Source: Hydra vulgaris
Lineage: Eukaryota > Cnidaria > Hydrozoa > Anthoathecata > Hydridae
DNA length: 64,000 nt
Assembly: GCF_038396675.1 (NCBI RefSeq)
Contig: NC_088930.1
Coordinates: forward strand, 37,634,501-37,698,500
Reading direction: 5' to 3'
Shown here: positions 38,670-50,030 of the stretch, piece by piece
Numbering within the stretch: the first letter of the stretch is position 1
Layout of the letters: each line of letters starts with the position of its first letter
Notes under the pieces: generated by a model
Seen by the model: the letters and a program-made list of their open reading frames with translations, nothing else
What the model was told of the DNA's origin: nothing
Databases searched by the model: none
Program-made: the position numbers and the translations under genes

Positions 38670-38975
38670 TTCTGGTCATCTGTCTTGAAAACAATTTTAA
38701 CAAACGTTCATCAGAACTACACAAATGCTGAAATTTTCAGAGCTCCAATTTATTTATAATGTAGTGAAAAATCTATCACATGATTCTGCTAAAAAAAAGT
38801 GAGGCTCATGAATTAGCAATCTCCCCCCCCCCCCCCAGTGTCTTGGGCCCTAAAAACAACTTTAACATGCACATTCATCAGCACTACAGAAATGCCAAAA
38901 ATTTCAGAGCTCCAGCAAATCTAGAAGGTAGTGAAAAATCTATTGCAATACTCTGCTACAAAAAAGTGGGGATTG
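38670..38975. repeat. Diverged direct duplication of about 150 bp
   Basis: Two units (about 38674-38785 and 38845-38960) share TTCATCAGMACTACASAAATG, TTTCAGAGCTCCA, GTAGTGAAAAATCTAT and a CTGCTA-AAAAAA-GTG end, with a run of 15 C (38822-38836) between them. Noncoding, probably two tandem copies of an unknown repeat. Confidence 0.65.
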
Positions 38976-39089
38976 TGCCCGGTTATCCATATATGGAAAT
39001 CCATATTCTTGCAAATCAAAATCTTTATACTTTTTGAAAGATCAATGAATATAAAATGATGTGTAATATTTTTTTTTTATATCATCAAG

Positions 39090-39120
39090 GCCGCATGGGT
39101 TTCTTGAGCATCAAAATCAG
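39090..39120 (+). CDS. Candidate 31-bp microexon
   Basis: TATCATCAAG acceptor and a consensus GTATGT donor enclose a frame reading PHGFLEHQNQ (phase 2 entry). Only the splice signals support it. Confidence 0.25.
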
Positions 39121-39850
39121 GTATGTAAAAAACGGCCTAAATTTAAATTGATAATTAGAGGTACTTAAAAATAATTTTTTATATTTCTGATCATTTCATT
39201 TGATTCGCCACCCCTGAAAACAGCCAGGTACAAATTTTTAAGTTAAAAGATCAGATCTTTTAAAGTTATTTAACTTGAAACCTTTATATAAATGTCGCAT
39301 TTCTGAGGGGATAAGACGGACCTGGCCAACATCTGTTAAAAGTAAAATGGTCATATTTCAGGATCCTCTTAGAGCCAGAGGCTAAAATTTTCAAAGAATT
39401 TTTTATTAACTAAGTACTCTCAATTGTATAAAAATCAGCAAAATCTGACATATAGGGTGACATTTCTAAAATTTTTTGGGTCATTTGACTTGGATTTACC
39501 CATTACACATGCATAACATAGGTGTATAACACATGTATAACACAATATATTATTGTTGTAGCTTCTAACAATTGATAAAATCTACATTTGTCTAAAACAG
39601 CATATTCAACAAATTTCGACATGTTTTTATGTATAATTTGATTTGCACTGATGTTAACATGTATAAACTAAAATAAACATTACTTTTATTATAGTAACTA
39701 AATAAACATTTTTATTAGATGCTTATGCTGAGGCTGATTTGATTGCAGATCTAAATATCAGTTTACACTTGCGCTTTGTTTGTAGGTTATAAATTTGATA
39801 TGTTTTTTAAGTGAAACAAAAATAATTTATTGCTTTTAGTTTTCCTTAAG

Positions 39851-39901
39851 AACCAAATTCTGCTGCATACTTCACCCCTCGTGCTCAGTCAATATATAGA
39901 G
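39851..39901 (+). CDS. Candidate exon with FFAT-like YFTP motif
   Basis: Acceptor TTTCCTTAAG and donor GTAATT enclose a frame reading PNSAAYFTPRAQSIYR. In human STARD3/STARD3NL a phospho-FFAT motif (QFYSPPES) follows the MENTAL domain and binds VAP proteins of the ER. Y-F-T-P would match F-Y-S-P, with a phosphorylatable residue in the same place. Exon status and link to the MENTAL exons are inferred. Confidence 0.35.
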
Positions 39902-40612
39902 GTAATTCTTTATTATTATTAGTACTATTTAAAATTATTAATTTTTTTAAGTTATATATTTATAACCAAAATTTGCAAAAATTCAATTTTTTAAAAAACT
40001 CAGGTTTATAGTCAAATATTTTTTTTGAACAATGGAGATTTTTTCTGAACAAATGGTTTGAAAAAGCTTTATTAACAGTCATTTCAATAAACTTAAAACA
40101 TCTAATAAGATTAATAATATGGTAAATTTTGGATTCTGTCCAATTAGTAGTGATAAATTTGTTGATGGAATTAAATTCTTTAAGAAAAATATGTCTGTCG
40201 TTATTCAGATATTCCAATTTAAAATACAAGGCTCTAATTAACGCAAAAAAGTCCAATCACAAAAAATTTATATTAAATATAAAATTTTTGTGATTAATCA
40301 CAGTGTTTAAAATAGCCTTATTTACTGGTATAATTTACAGCTTAAATTATGATTTAAAGCTTAAGTTGCAGTTAAGTTGCAGTTATAATATGCAAGTTAA
40401 AACTATTATGATATTACTTTTAGTAATTGTTTTTTTTCTTAACTTAAAAAATTAAAATAGACTTTTAAAAAAATCAAAAGTAAAAATGCAAATATTTCAA
40501 TGTTCATTTAAACCCATTTAAATAGTATATAAAAACTACTAAATACCCCGTTCATGATGATAAAAAACATGTTTTATTTTTAAAGGATATTAAATTGTTA
40601 TCATAAAAAGCA

Positions 40613-40714
40613 ACATAAAACAACAATAAAACAATACTACAAAGTTTTGTCGATATAAAAAGCTGGCTTTAATACGAAACAACTTTGCTATGTTGTTTTA
40701 TTGTTGTTTTATTG
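40613..40714. repeat. Short inverted repeat, TAAAACAACAATAAAACAA
   Basis: TAAAACAACAATAAAACAA near 40616 is repeated inverted near 40692-40712, with a 55-bp spacer. Low-complexity sequence makes a chance origin possible. Confidence 0.5.
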
Positions 40715-41451
40715 CGTTTATAACATTATTTACATAAAACACGTTTATAATAAATCAACATAAATGATTGGAATTATTCTAATTAATTAAATCATCATTG
40801 TTAAAACTTTTAACTTAATATTTGTGAAAAAATATGCTCTATTATCTAGAGACCAAACAAGTAAGATCAGATCAAAAAAACAAGCAAGTAAACTCAAAAA
40901 AATACTACAGGTATTAGCTACCACGTTTTTTCTAATTTATTACTTCTCGATTTAAGATTCTATTTAAAATTTCTACATTTAAAAAAATTCATTAATAAAA
41001 AAGTATAATTAATTTTTTCATTCAAATGATTTTTGAGTTTATGTTTTCATTTAATTTCTTTGTTCAAATTGTTTTGCAATCAAATAAAGTGAGGAAAAAA
41101 GAAAGGTTTAATAAGTCAAATTATATTTTCATTGGTTTAAGTATATGCTCAAATTTTATTTTTGAAAAAAGTTTTTGAATAACTTTTTTTTTATTAAATT
41201 TTTAGAATTTAATTTTTACTCATTTTACTTTTTGAATTTAAAATTTAATTTAAACTTGTTTATTGTTTGCAATGTTTTGAATGTTTGTACTTTTTAAACT
41301 ATTTTCATTAAACAAAAAATATTGACACCTTTAAAAAATAGTTAACTGTTAAAAAGGTTTACTTTAAAAAAAAAACTTTCTTCCTCAATTACACAATCTA
41401 TCTTCTAAATCTGATATTGTTACTCTAGCTAGATCTATGTTTGATTTTCAG

Positions 41452-41539
41452 GAATGATCCTCACTATGCCACTGGGTGTTATGGACGTCGCTACAGTTTC
41501 CATTCAGTTAAATTTATAGTTATTGTTAGCGAGCGTTAA
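41452..41539 (+). CDS. Candidate terminal exon, unrecognised
   Basis: A good acceptor TTGATTTTCAG leads into a locally GC-richer frame NDPHYATGCYGRRYSFHSVK, FIVIVSER and TAA. Residue composition is protein-like. It could be the last exon of the plus-strand gene at 33.6-39.9 kb or a separate relic. Confidence 0.3.
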
Positions 41540-41886
41540 ACTTGTTTTAATTTTTTAAAAGATAATTTGCATAAGAGAATTTTAGAAGACAAAGTAAGAA
41601 GAAAATTTTTTAAAAGCTCTCTTGTTTAAATAGACTTTTAAAAAAATTCCTTAAATATCTTGATGTTGCTATAAAGAAAATATTTTTCATTTGAAATTTC
41701 TTGTTTAATTTTTATTTAAAATTTTATTATGTTTTAGCAACATATAAGATATAAATAGAAACATTTCTATGGATAACTTTTGCAATTAAATGTCCTTGAG
41801 CATATTAAGTATATTTAATATTTAGATAAATTAACTGTAATAACTTAACTGGTTGTTTTAATTTAGTTTCTAGGTAAATTTACTGT

Positions 41887-41960
41887 GATGTACTTTATCC
41901 ATTAAGTAAATCACATTATCCATAATGATGTGATGTATTTTAACCATTAAGTAAATCACT
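41887..41960. repeat. Direct repeat, 29-bp unit
   Basis: TGATGTACTTTATCCATTAA followed by GTAAATCAC (41887-41915) recurs as TGATGTATTTTAACCATTAA with the same end (41932-41960). Confidence 0.7.
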
Positions 41961-42114
41961 CTAAATTTAACTTTAAAATAGAGGTAGAATGTGATTGTAT
42001 GTAGAGACTTTTATTAAATTATTTTTGTTATTATTATTTTTTTTTTTAGTATTGTATTTGCCGATTGAAAATAATTTACACTCGTAATTTATAAAAACAA
42101 ATATTTACATGACT

Positions 42115-42155
42115 GGGGCTTGAAGAAGACAAAATTCATCTTATCATTAAGCCCC
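42115..42155 (-). other. LINE 3'-UTR stem-loop
   Basis: On the minus strand GGGGCTTAATGATAAGATGA is followed by ATTTTGTCTTCTTCAAGCCC. GGGGCTT pairs with AAGCCCC and AAGA with TCTT. It shares TGATAAGAY and GTCTTCTTC, in the same spacing and inside a GC-rich stem, with the element at 20.34 kb. Confidence 0.55.
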
Positions 42156-42540
42156 CCCTAAAAAAATGCATATTCATCAAATAAAATGTTTTAACAAAAT
42201 GCAAAAAATAAAATATATAACGTTTAAAATATTTAGTAATTCAAAGAGTATTTATATTTAAGAACTGATTAGTAAAATAAGATGATATATAAGTATTAAT
42301 ATTACAAAAAGAATTTACAATAACTTTTTTTAATAAAAATTGAAATTATAAAATTTTACAATATTTTTTAGTAATTAGTATTTCAAATAATAAAACTTAA
42401 AAAAATCGTTTGTAAATTCAAAACTTATAAGATAAGAAATACATTTACAATAGCAGACTATTGTTTAGAATATTAAATATAATATTAAAGAGTAATTAGT
42501 AGGTTAATTTTTGTTTTTGTTTGCTAGTTTAAAAAGCTTT

Positions 42541-44765
42541 TTAGATGAACTTTAATTCATTTTCATGTATCATCAGTAATTGCTTAAGTTTTGTTTTAAA
42601 CTGGTTTAAAGAATAATTAGATTTCAGCTCATTATTTAATATTGTATTCCACAGCTTAGGACCTCGGTTAGCAATTGAGAATTTGGTTGCTGAATAATGT
42701 GTTTTGGATTGAATGTAATTGTTTTTTGAAAATCTGGTAGGGTATATGTGGTTTATTTTTTCAAAAAGTGAATTAAATAACATTGGTGATATTTTTTTAT
42801 CAAGTTTAAACATGAAGATAAGAATATGGTAAAGGTTTAGTTTATATACATTTAGAATATTAAGTTTATTAAATAATGTTTGAGTGTGAGAGAAACGGTC
42901 TACGTTTGTAATTATCCTTATAGCCTGTTTTTGTTTACTAAACAGTCTTTTTACTTTTGTTGCGTTTGTGCTGCACCAAGCAACGTTTGCATAATTTAAG
43001 TAGCAATGAATTAAAGAAAAATATAAGTTTTTTAAACAAGATAGATTTAAAAACTGCTGGGCTTTATACAAAACACCTATATTTTTTGATATTTTATTTT
43101 CAATTAGACCTATGTGGTCCCTCCAAGTTAAATTTTCATCCAGAACCACACCTAAAAATTTTATTGATTGCTCTCTTTTTAATAATGCGTTATCAATAAA
43201 AAGATCAGGAAGTTTTAATGGAATATCTTGTTTTTTATGAAGACGATGGAACAAAGTGTATTTGGATTTATTGATGTTCAAAGATAGTTTGTTTGATTTG
43301 AACCATTGGGTTAATTTTTCAAGTTCTTTGTTTACTGTTTGAAATAATTTACTGATATCTTTACTAGAATAAAACAAGTTTGTATCATCTGCAAACAAAA
43401 TTAAGTTTAAAATGTTAAAAAATTTATATAAGTCGTTAATATAAACGAGAAATAAAAGTGGTCCTAAAATTGATCCTTGAGGAACACCACAGGTGATTGA
43501 CTTATATTCCGTTTTTCCGCTATCATATGAAATAAACTGCTTTCTATTAGACAAGTAACTATCAAACCAGGACAAATTAGTATTTAATATACCATAACTT
43601 TTCAGTTTGGATAGAAGGATTTGATGATTGACAGTGTCAAAAGCTTTACTTAAATCGATAAATACACCTAGGGTATACTTGTCTTCATCAAACCCTTTAA
43701 ATATATCATGAACAAGGTGAGTGATTGCATGATCAGTTGAATGACCGGATTTAAATCCAAACTGTTTATGAAAAAGAATATTATTAACATTTAAAAAGGA
43801 ATATAGTCTATTATACATAACCCGCTCTAATATTTTAGAAAAACAAGAAAGAATTGAGATTGGTCTATAATTCGTAACATCGGAAGGATCACCTGATTTT
43901 AACACTGGAATGACTTTTCCAATTTTTAGGTTATCTGGAAAAACGCCTTGTTTTAGAGATAAATTAAAAATATGTAGTAATGGAATTGTAATTTATTTTA
44001 TTGATTTGGTAATGACATTACTACTTATATCATCAAATCCTAAACTTTTATTGGGTTTTAATAAAGAGACTGCGTCTAGTAATTCTTTTTCTGTAAGTTT
44101 ATAATTAGACATAACATTAAGGTTGGTTGAAGTTAAGTACGAACTAAAGTGTGATTGAGTAGTTGCTATATTAGAGGATAAAGTAGGACCTATATTTACA
44201 AAAAACTGGTTAAGTGTTTCAGCGACTAAGGATTTATTTACAATTTGTTTGTTATTAAATTTAAGATTTAGAGGAAGTAAATTTCTGTATAAGCTTTTTT
44301 TTCCAATTACCTCCTTAATAATATGCCAAGTTTTTTTAGAATCATTTTTGTGCTTTATTAATTGTTCAGAATAATAACGTTTCTTTGAGCGTTTTAAAAT
44401 TGACTCAAATAGCCGTTTATAGTTTTTATAGGTAGTTTCATTTTTAAGAGTTCTTTTTTTAAGAAACTTGTTATATAAGCGTTGTTTTTTTTTTGAAGAT
44501 TTAAGAATGCCCTTCGTGATCCAAGGGTTTAAAAGTGTTTTTGTTTTGATTACTTTAGTAACTTCTGGGAATGCCTTGTTATAAAGATTAAGAAACTCTG
44601 TTAGAAAAATATCATACGCTTTATTGGCGTTTAGATTTAGTTTTAGGGTGTCCCAGTTAACACAGGATAGAAGCTTATAAAAATGACTAATAGAAGTGTC
44701 GGTTATTAAACGTGTTTTAATTATTTTTTCCCGTTCATTTTGGGCATATTTAGAAGTAATTAAAA
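42541..44765 (-). pseudogene. LINE (CR1/L2-like) ORF2, reverse transcriptase nearly intact
   Basis: Minus strand. Open from 44765 (NWDTLKLNLNANKAYDIF, NPWITKGILKSSKKKQRLYN, TWHIIKEVIGKK, NQFFVNIGP) to a single TAA at 43995-43993, then open to 42541. RT blocks: VIPVLKSGDPSDVTNYRPIS, QFGFKSGHSTDHAITHLVHD, VFIDLSKAFDTVNHQILLSK (catalytic D), TCGVPQGSILGPLLFLVYIN, ILFADDTNLFYSS (FADD catalytic pair), SLNINKSKYTLFH, FLGVVLDENLTWRDHIGLIE, CYLNYANVAWCSTNATKVKR, and the C-terminal RGPKLWNTILNNELK. Only one stop in about 740 codons makes it the youngest LINE in the window. The endonuclease and ORF1 are missing: a 5'-truncated copy, as usual for target-primed insertion. The RT copies element RNA at a nicked target. 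Confidence 0.9.
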
Positions 44766-44830
44766 CTCAAAAGCACTTTATGTTGAATAAAAATCTCTGT
44801 GCAAAAGAGCAAATGGTTGTACTTTTATTT

Positions 44831-44984
44831 AAAAGTTAAATTTAGCGTGACGTACTTTACGAAAGTTTTTTTTTATGAAAAATTCTGATTTAGCATTTTT
44901 TTGGCCATTCCTAAAAATATGAATTATTTTTGTCTAAAGTTTATATCAGAGGTCATAAAGTACATTGTGCTAAATTTAACTTTT
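44831..44984. mobile_element. Foldback element, about 154 bp with 30-bp arms
   Basis: AAAAGTTAAATTTAGCGTGA, continuing CGTACTTTACG (44831-44861), is repeated inverted at 44954-44984 with about four mismatches. The spacer is AT-rich. Target duplication not identified. Confidence 0.6.
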
Positions 44985-46400
44985 TAGTTAGAGTTATTAC
45001 TACCGCGAATTACTTGATTTGAACCCTGAATTATTTAAAAAGCATTCGAAAATATGGCTGATCGATTAAGGAAAATTTTTGTTAATATCTAAAAACAATC
45101 TTTCTTTATTATTTTAACTTAATTTAAAATAGTTAGCATAAAGTGACATAATACACTTAATAAACTAAAGGAGACTTGCTTGCCCATGAAGGTGACATGC
45201 ATGCATCCATGTGTGACATGCATGCACCCATGTGAAAGTGACATTCATAATAATAACAACTATAGAAATATCATTATATCATTAGTGAATATATTTGAAT
45301 AAAAAATTGCCAAAAGAGCAATTTTTTATTCAAATTACTACATCTTTGAAATAAATAATTTATTGAATAAATTTGAAAGAAAAAAAAGAATTTATTTAAC
45401 AGTTACAAATGCAACCACAATCTAATTTCAAAAGCTAAGATGAACAGTCATAAAAAAACTCTTAACACAATTACTATTTATTGATTTCATAAAAAATTTG
45501 ATTTAATAAATTCAAAAAGTTGCTTTTAAAAACCACTGCAGTTTTCCTAACTATGCTTTGAATTTAACACAAAATTATTTTCACAGTAATAAAATTGTAC
45601 ATCATAAACTTTTGTAAATATTATAAATACATAAGTTTAGAATGTACAATGTAATTAGGAATTATTGAATATTAGTTTACCGCAAGTTTTATATTCATTT
45701 TTTTGACTTCAGCAATGATCTTCTTAAATATTTAAGACTATTTAAATCAAAATTGTTCTCTGGTAACACAACACTTATGACAAGTGATACAAATATTACC
45801 AATCTAAGAACAAAGACTCAATTTAAAATATTTACTGAGTGGTGCTAGGTGCGTATAAATTTGACATCTATGGGGAATTCGACTTAGCAATTATCATAAC
45901 AAGCAAGCAAATAACTAAAATTGCCAACAATAATATTGTCATAGACAATAAGTTCAAAATTAAAGCAGTTAACATAATTACATTGATAGTTGTCATTATT
46001 GACAAAAATAATCAATTTACTGAAAACATAAATAAATCAAAGCAAAAGTGTACAAAAAATTATTTATAATAACTTATTTTATTGTAACTAACTTATTTTT
46101 GTAAGTAACTAATACAAGGTATCTAAGTAACTAATACTATTCACCTACCTCAGTGCAAGTTTCACAGAGGCAAAGCCTGCTATTTTTACCAAAACAATTA
46201 TAAAATTTTCTCTTTATTATTTTCAGTTATCATAATTGGATCAAATAAATTTAAAATGTTGTGCTATGTTGCTTTTATAAATCCCTACAACATACCAAAG
46301 GCAACTATACAAGCGTGCTCACAACAAAGTACAACCACTTGGTAGAGGTAAAACTACCGTAGTAAATACATCATTTGAATTTGTTTTTGTTTTTGTACTT
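44985..46400. other. AT-rich stretch with a TGCATGCA-rich patch
   Basis: No gene recognised. At 45183-45243 two direct copies of GACATGCATGCAYCCATGTG with flanking GTGACAT repeats stand out in GC content. The open frame 45839-46069 shows no family motif. Confidence 0.4.
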
Positions 46401-48110
46401 ATCAGTTAAGCCGATCGGGGATTCGGCAGAACGTTCGCAGATGTCATCGCAACAGTTGGAGTTATGTGGTGTCTACAAATCAAAGTAATCTATTTCCACC
46501 AAGCGGTATACCAGGACGAGAATGGTATCAAGGTTTCACGAAACGATGGATTTATAAATTAAGTGTTAGAGTGGCAGGCAATATTTCTTCTCTCAGAGCT
46601 TCTTCAAATACCAAGGAAAAAATAACAATTTATTTCAATACACTTTAAAAACAATTTCTTGAAGCAAATATCAACAATAAAACTTTGTGCAATTGGTGGA
46701 ATTTTGACGAAATTGGATGTTCAGGCGATCAAGGTAAACATACAATTTAATTTGCAGGCAATAATATAATTTGCAGGTTTAGTGCTAAACGCCCTTTAAA
46801 ATTGGTTGATAACAACGAAAAAATTAATTATACAGTCGGTTATTGTGTCAACGCTACCAATACCATTCTGCCACCAATTGTAGTTTACAAATCAATATCA
46901 CGTCGGTACAAAGACTGGTGTGTTGGGGTACCAACATTCACCGTATTTACAACAGCCAAGTCGGATTGGATGGAAGAGAAACAATTTATTCGATGGCACA
47001 ATAAAATATTCATACCGGCAATCAAATTAATTCCAGGTAATTAGTTTAATCTACTTAAATTGAGTAGTATAATCAATTAATCAATTTTTTTTTTAATTAC
47101 AGGTATTCAGATTTTAGTCTTGGACGGACACGTCACACATGTTATTTACGATACTGCACGTATTTGCATTGACATCAGGCTCATATATTTACTGGTTCAT
47201 TTGTCCCACATACTTTAACTGTTAGACGTTGGTGTATATTGTCAAGTTAAACGAGTTTGGCGCAAATTACATACAGAATTTTATGCAGCGACAAATTTCA
47301 GCAACTTAACAAAAAAAAATTTTATTCAACTTTAAGCAAAACTTGTTACCTAACACAAATAATAGCTGGATTTCAAAACACTGGTTTGTTCCCACTTGTT
47401 ATTAGCAAAACTGATCAATCAAAATTACAAATTGCTCAAACATTTCAAACACCATCTCAGCCTGCTTCATCATCTTCATCCAAGCCTGCTTCATCATTCT
47501 CAACCAAGCCTGCTTCATCATCTTCTTCCCAGCCTATAACATCATCTAACATCAGCCAGCATTAAACTCCGATGATTCGCTAGCTTCAAAATTTAGCAAG
47601 AACACTAGTGACTCCTGCTTAAACGTATCAAATTTTGCAACACTTTACAGAAAGACTTAAAGGCAATTTAAAAAATCTTTTACAGCGCCACAATGTTGAT
47701 ACACACAAAAAACTAAAAAGAGTCAACATTCCGAGAGTTAAGGGCCAGTGTCGAAGTACATCTGAGGTGTTCGAGAAACTAAAGCAAGATGATGAAGGTA
47801 AAAAGTTACAGCGATTAAAGAAACGCAAGATTCACTTCAGTGATGCTTTAGATGAAACTCAACAAGTGCAAAATTCAAAAAAAAGAGACAAGATAAAGTC
47901 ATCAGAGCTTGGGAAAAAGCATTGGCAGCTCAAAACAAAATGTGGACCAATGTGAAGCTTTTAGTTAAAAGTCTTGGGTTCGTTGATCGCGTTTACCCAA
48001 AAAATACAAAATTGGTGAGGATTTTTTTTTGCATGAAAAAATGCCCCGAATTTGCTTCTGACAATGAAACAACTCAAATGTATTTAATTAATAAATAGCT
48101 TTTTTCGCAT
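46400..48110 (+). pseudogene. Pogo/Tigger-like DDE transposase relic with introns
   Basis: Plus strand: FPPSGIPGREWYQGFTKR (the GKPGxxWxxxFxKR block), NWWNFDEIGCSGDQG (catalytic-type NxDExG with F for T), then a probable intron GTAAAC..TTTGCAG (46733-46778), KRPLKLVDNNEKINYTVGYC, NATNTILPPIVVYKS, KSDWMEEKQFIRW, AIKLIPG, a second intron GTAATT..TTACAG (47038-47102), IQILVLDGHVTHVI (catalytic DGH), LDVGVYCQVKRVWRKL in broken frames, a Ser/Pro-rich tail (47455-47560) and KKLKRVNIPRVKGQ. That is the order of DDE_1 pogo-class proteins. Frameshifts near 47200 and stops disable it. No CENP-B-type N-terminal helix-turn-helix was identified. Confidence 0.75.
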
Positions 48111-48356
48111 ATTTTTTTTGCATATAAACCATTCACTCTTACCCCAGTTTACTCTATAATAACACATGTGTTCTAAAAATCTATATTTATTTATAAAATG
48201 ATGTATTAATGATATTAGATTATAATATGAAATTATAGTTTAATACATATTTTGTAGTAATATAATGTAAATGATTTTAAGTTTTATTTAATAATTTTAA
48301 TATTTCTCGTTTGTTTTATCTTTCAAAGGATAGTTTTAGCTTTTTTTCAGAGCAAG

Positions 48357-48557
<201 letters not shown>

Positions 48558-48599
48558 ACAATATAACAACAATAATCTGATTAATAGTCTTGCAGTTTT

Positions 48600-48984
48600 A
48601 AATAAAGAAAATAAAACTAAAAGTGATCTGAAAATTGGGCCTCAATTGCGAAGAGAGGATTAGTTTAAATCAGAGTTTTAAGCCAAAAGGGCAATTGATA
48701 CCTTAAGTAAGGATATTGGAAAGTGAGAAAGTAATGTTATTGTCTTTGGAATGTCACAAAATGGAAAGGAAATTGATACTAAAATCCATATAAAGTGCAA
48801 CTCCAACTTGGTTAATGATCTATTTAAAAAAATAATTATAAGTAAAAATATAATCAAAAAAGTTTATCATTTCAAACCCAGGAACGATGCACTAAGCAGC
48901 CCTGTTTTAGTAAAATTAACCAACAACGCAAACAGAGTAGATGTTTTGAAAGCTGCTATAAAGCTTAAGACATTAAATTTTTAA
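48600..48984 (+). pseudogene. LINE ORF1-like fragment
   Basis: Plus frame: [84 protein letters not shown] and KAAIKLKTLNF. The VIVFGxxxN start, central charged helix and PVLVKLxNxxxRxxVLKAA end follow the RRM-like pattern of L2/CR1-type ORF1 proteins, which bind element RNA. Two TGA/TAG interrupt the N-terminal part. Confidence 0.6.
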
Positions 48985-50030
48985 AAAGTATACATTAATT
49001 AAACTGGGGTGAAAGGAAACGAAAGGAAAACTAGTTACTGACAAAAAAAAAATGCAGCAGAAAACTTGCTGCAGACGGAACTATCAATAAGCCCTTTTAA
49101 TATAATATTCGAGGAGTTAGAGTCTACAAAATCTGCATCAAGTAAATTGATAAGAAAATGCTATCATCTGTCTTGCTAGTATACAAATGCAACATTACTA
49201 AACAATGATAATATTGAGTAAATATGGTACTTGGTTTGTACAATATTTTCAGAAATATTTTTTTGTGGGTGGATCTACAAGAACGAAGGTTGTAATGAGG
49301 GGAATAATAAGGAAATTGTAGATTTCCTGCGGCGCTTCAAAAATTTATTCAAAATTGTATCTGAGCCAAGTTGACTATGTTACGGAAATACTTTATTTGG
49401 AAAAATGACATTCATCACTGAAGAACCCATGTTTTTAACGGGTTTTGTCTCACATCCCCATAAATTTTTGAAAGAATGTCAAATTTCGGAGCGTATCAAC
49501 TTAAATTGAACTAGGAGTTAAATAAAATGGCAAATCGACTGTAACAACTGTAGCATAAGTCAATTTGTCATATTTTGAAATAACTCTACACATACCCCCG
49601 ATAATTTATTATACATTGAGGCTATTTAGACCCAATCTTTTTACTAACGAGAAGGTCTTTCATATGACTAAAAGTTATCAAGCGAGAACCTATAGCAAAA
49701 AAAAATGGTGTAGCAAAGACTGTTAAATTCTGTTAAATATCCACTCTCCGTTTAAAAGATTTTTTTTAATGAAGTTTATAACAATCATTAAATAAAAAGG
49801 TTTTATAATTATAAAGACTAAATTAAATAGCACCGTCTGTTGGTTTCTTAATTTAGTCTATTATGAAAATGGTGAAACTTGTTTATGAAAAATGGTGAAA
49901 TGTGTTTATTGCAAGGCGATACTTACTACAGGCCTTCCCGTCGCGAATCCGTATTTTTGACTGGGGGTAAACAATGTTACGGAAAGTTTAGTCTTATAGT
50001 TTCGATTTGAGAGCAGTTGATACTCACAAA
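48985..50030. other. Region without recognised gene
   Basis: Slightly less AT-rich than average, with stops in all frames. It may contain LINE or P-element 5' sequence but I see no diagnostic motif or terminal repeat. Confidence 0.4.

Noticed and set aside
39719..39784. Possible exon reading DAYAEADLIADLNISL
   Set aside because: Acceptor is plausible but the donor is weak and the phase does not fit the neighbouring candidate exons.
42957..43199. Plus-strand frame of 80 residues
   Set aside because: Antisense to the LINE reverse transcriptase.
45183..45243. TGCATGCA motifs as RBFOX or Pumilio-type regulatory sites
   Set aside because: They arise from a short tandem duplication and no transcript context is visible.
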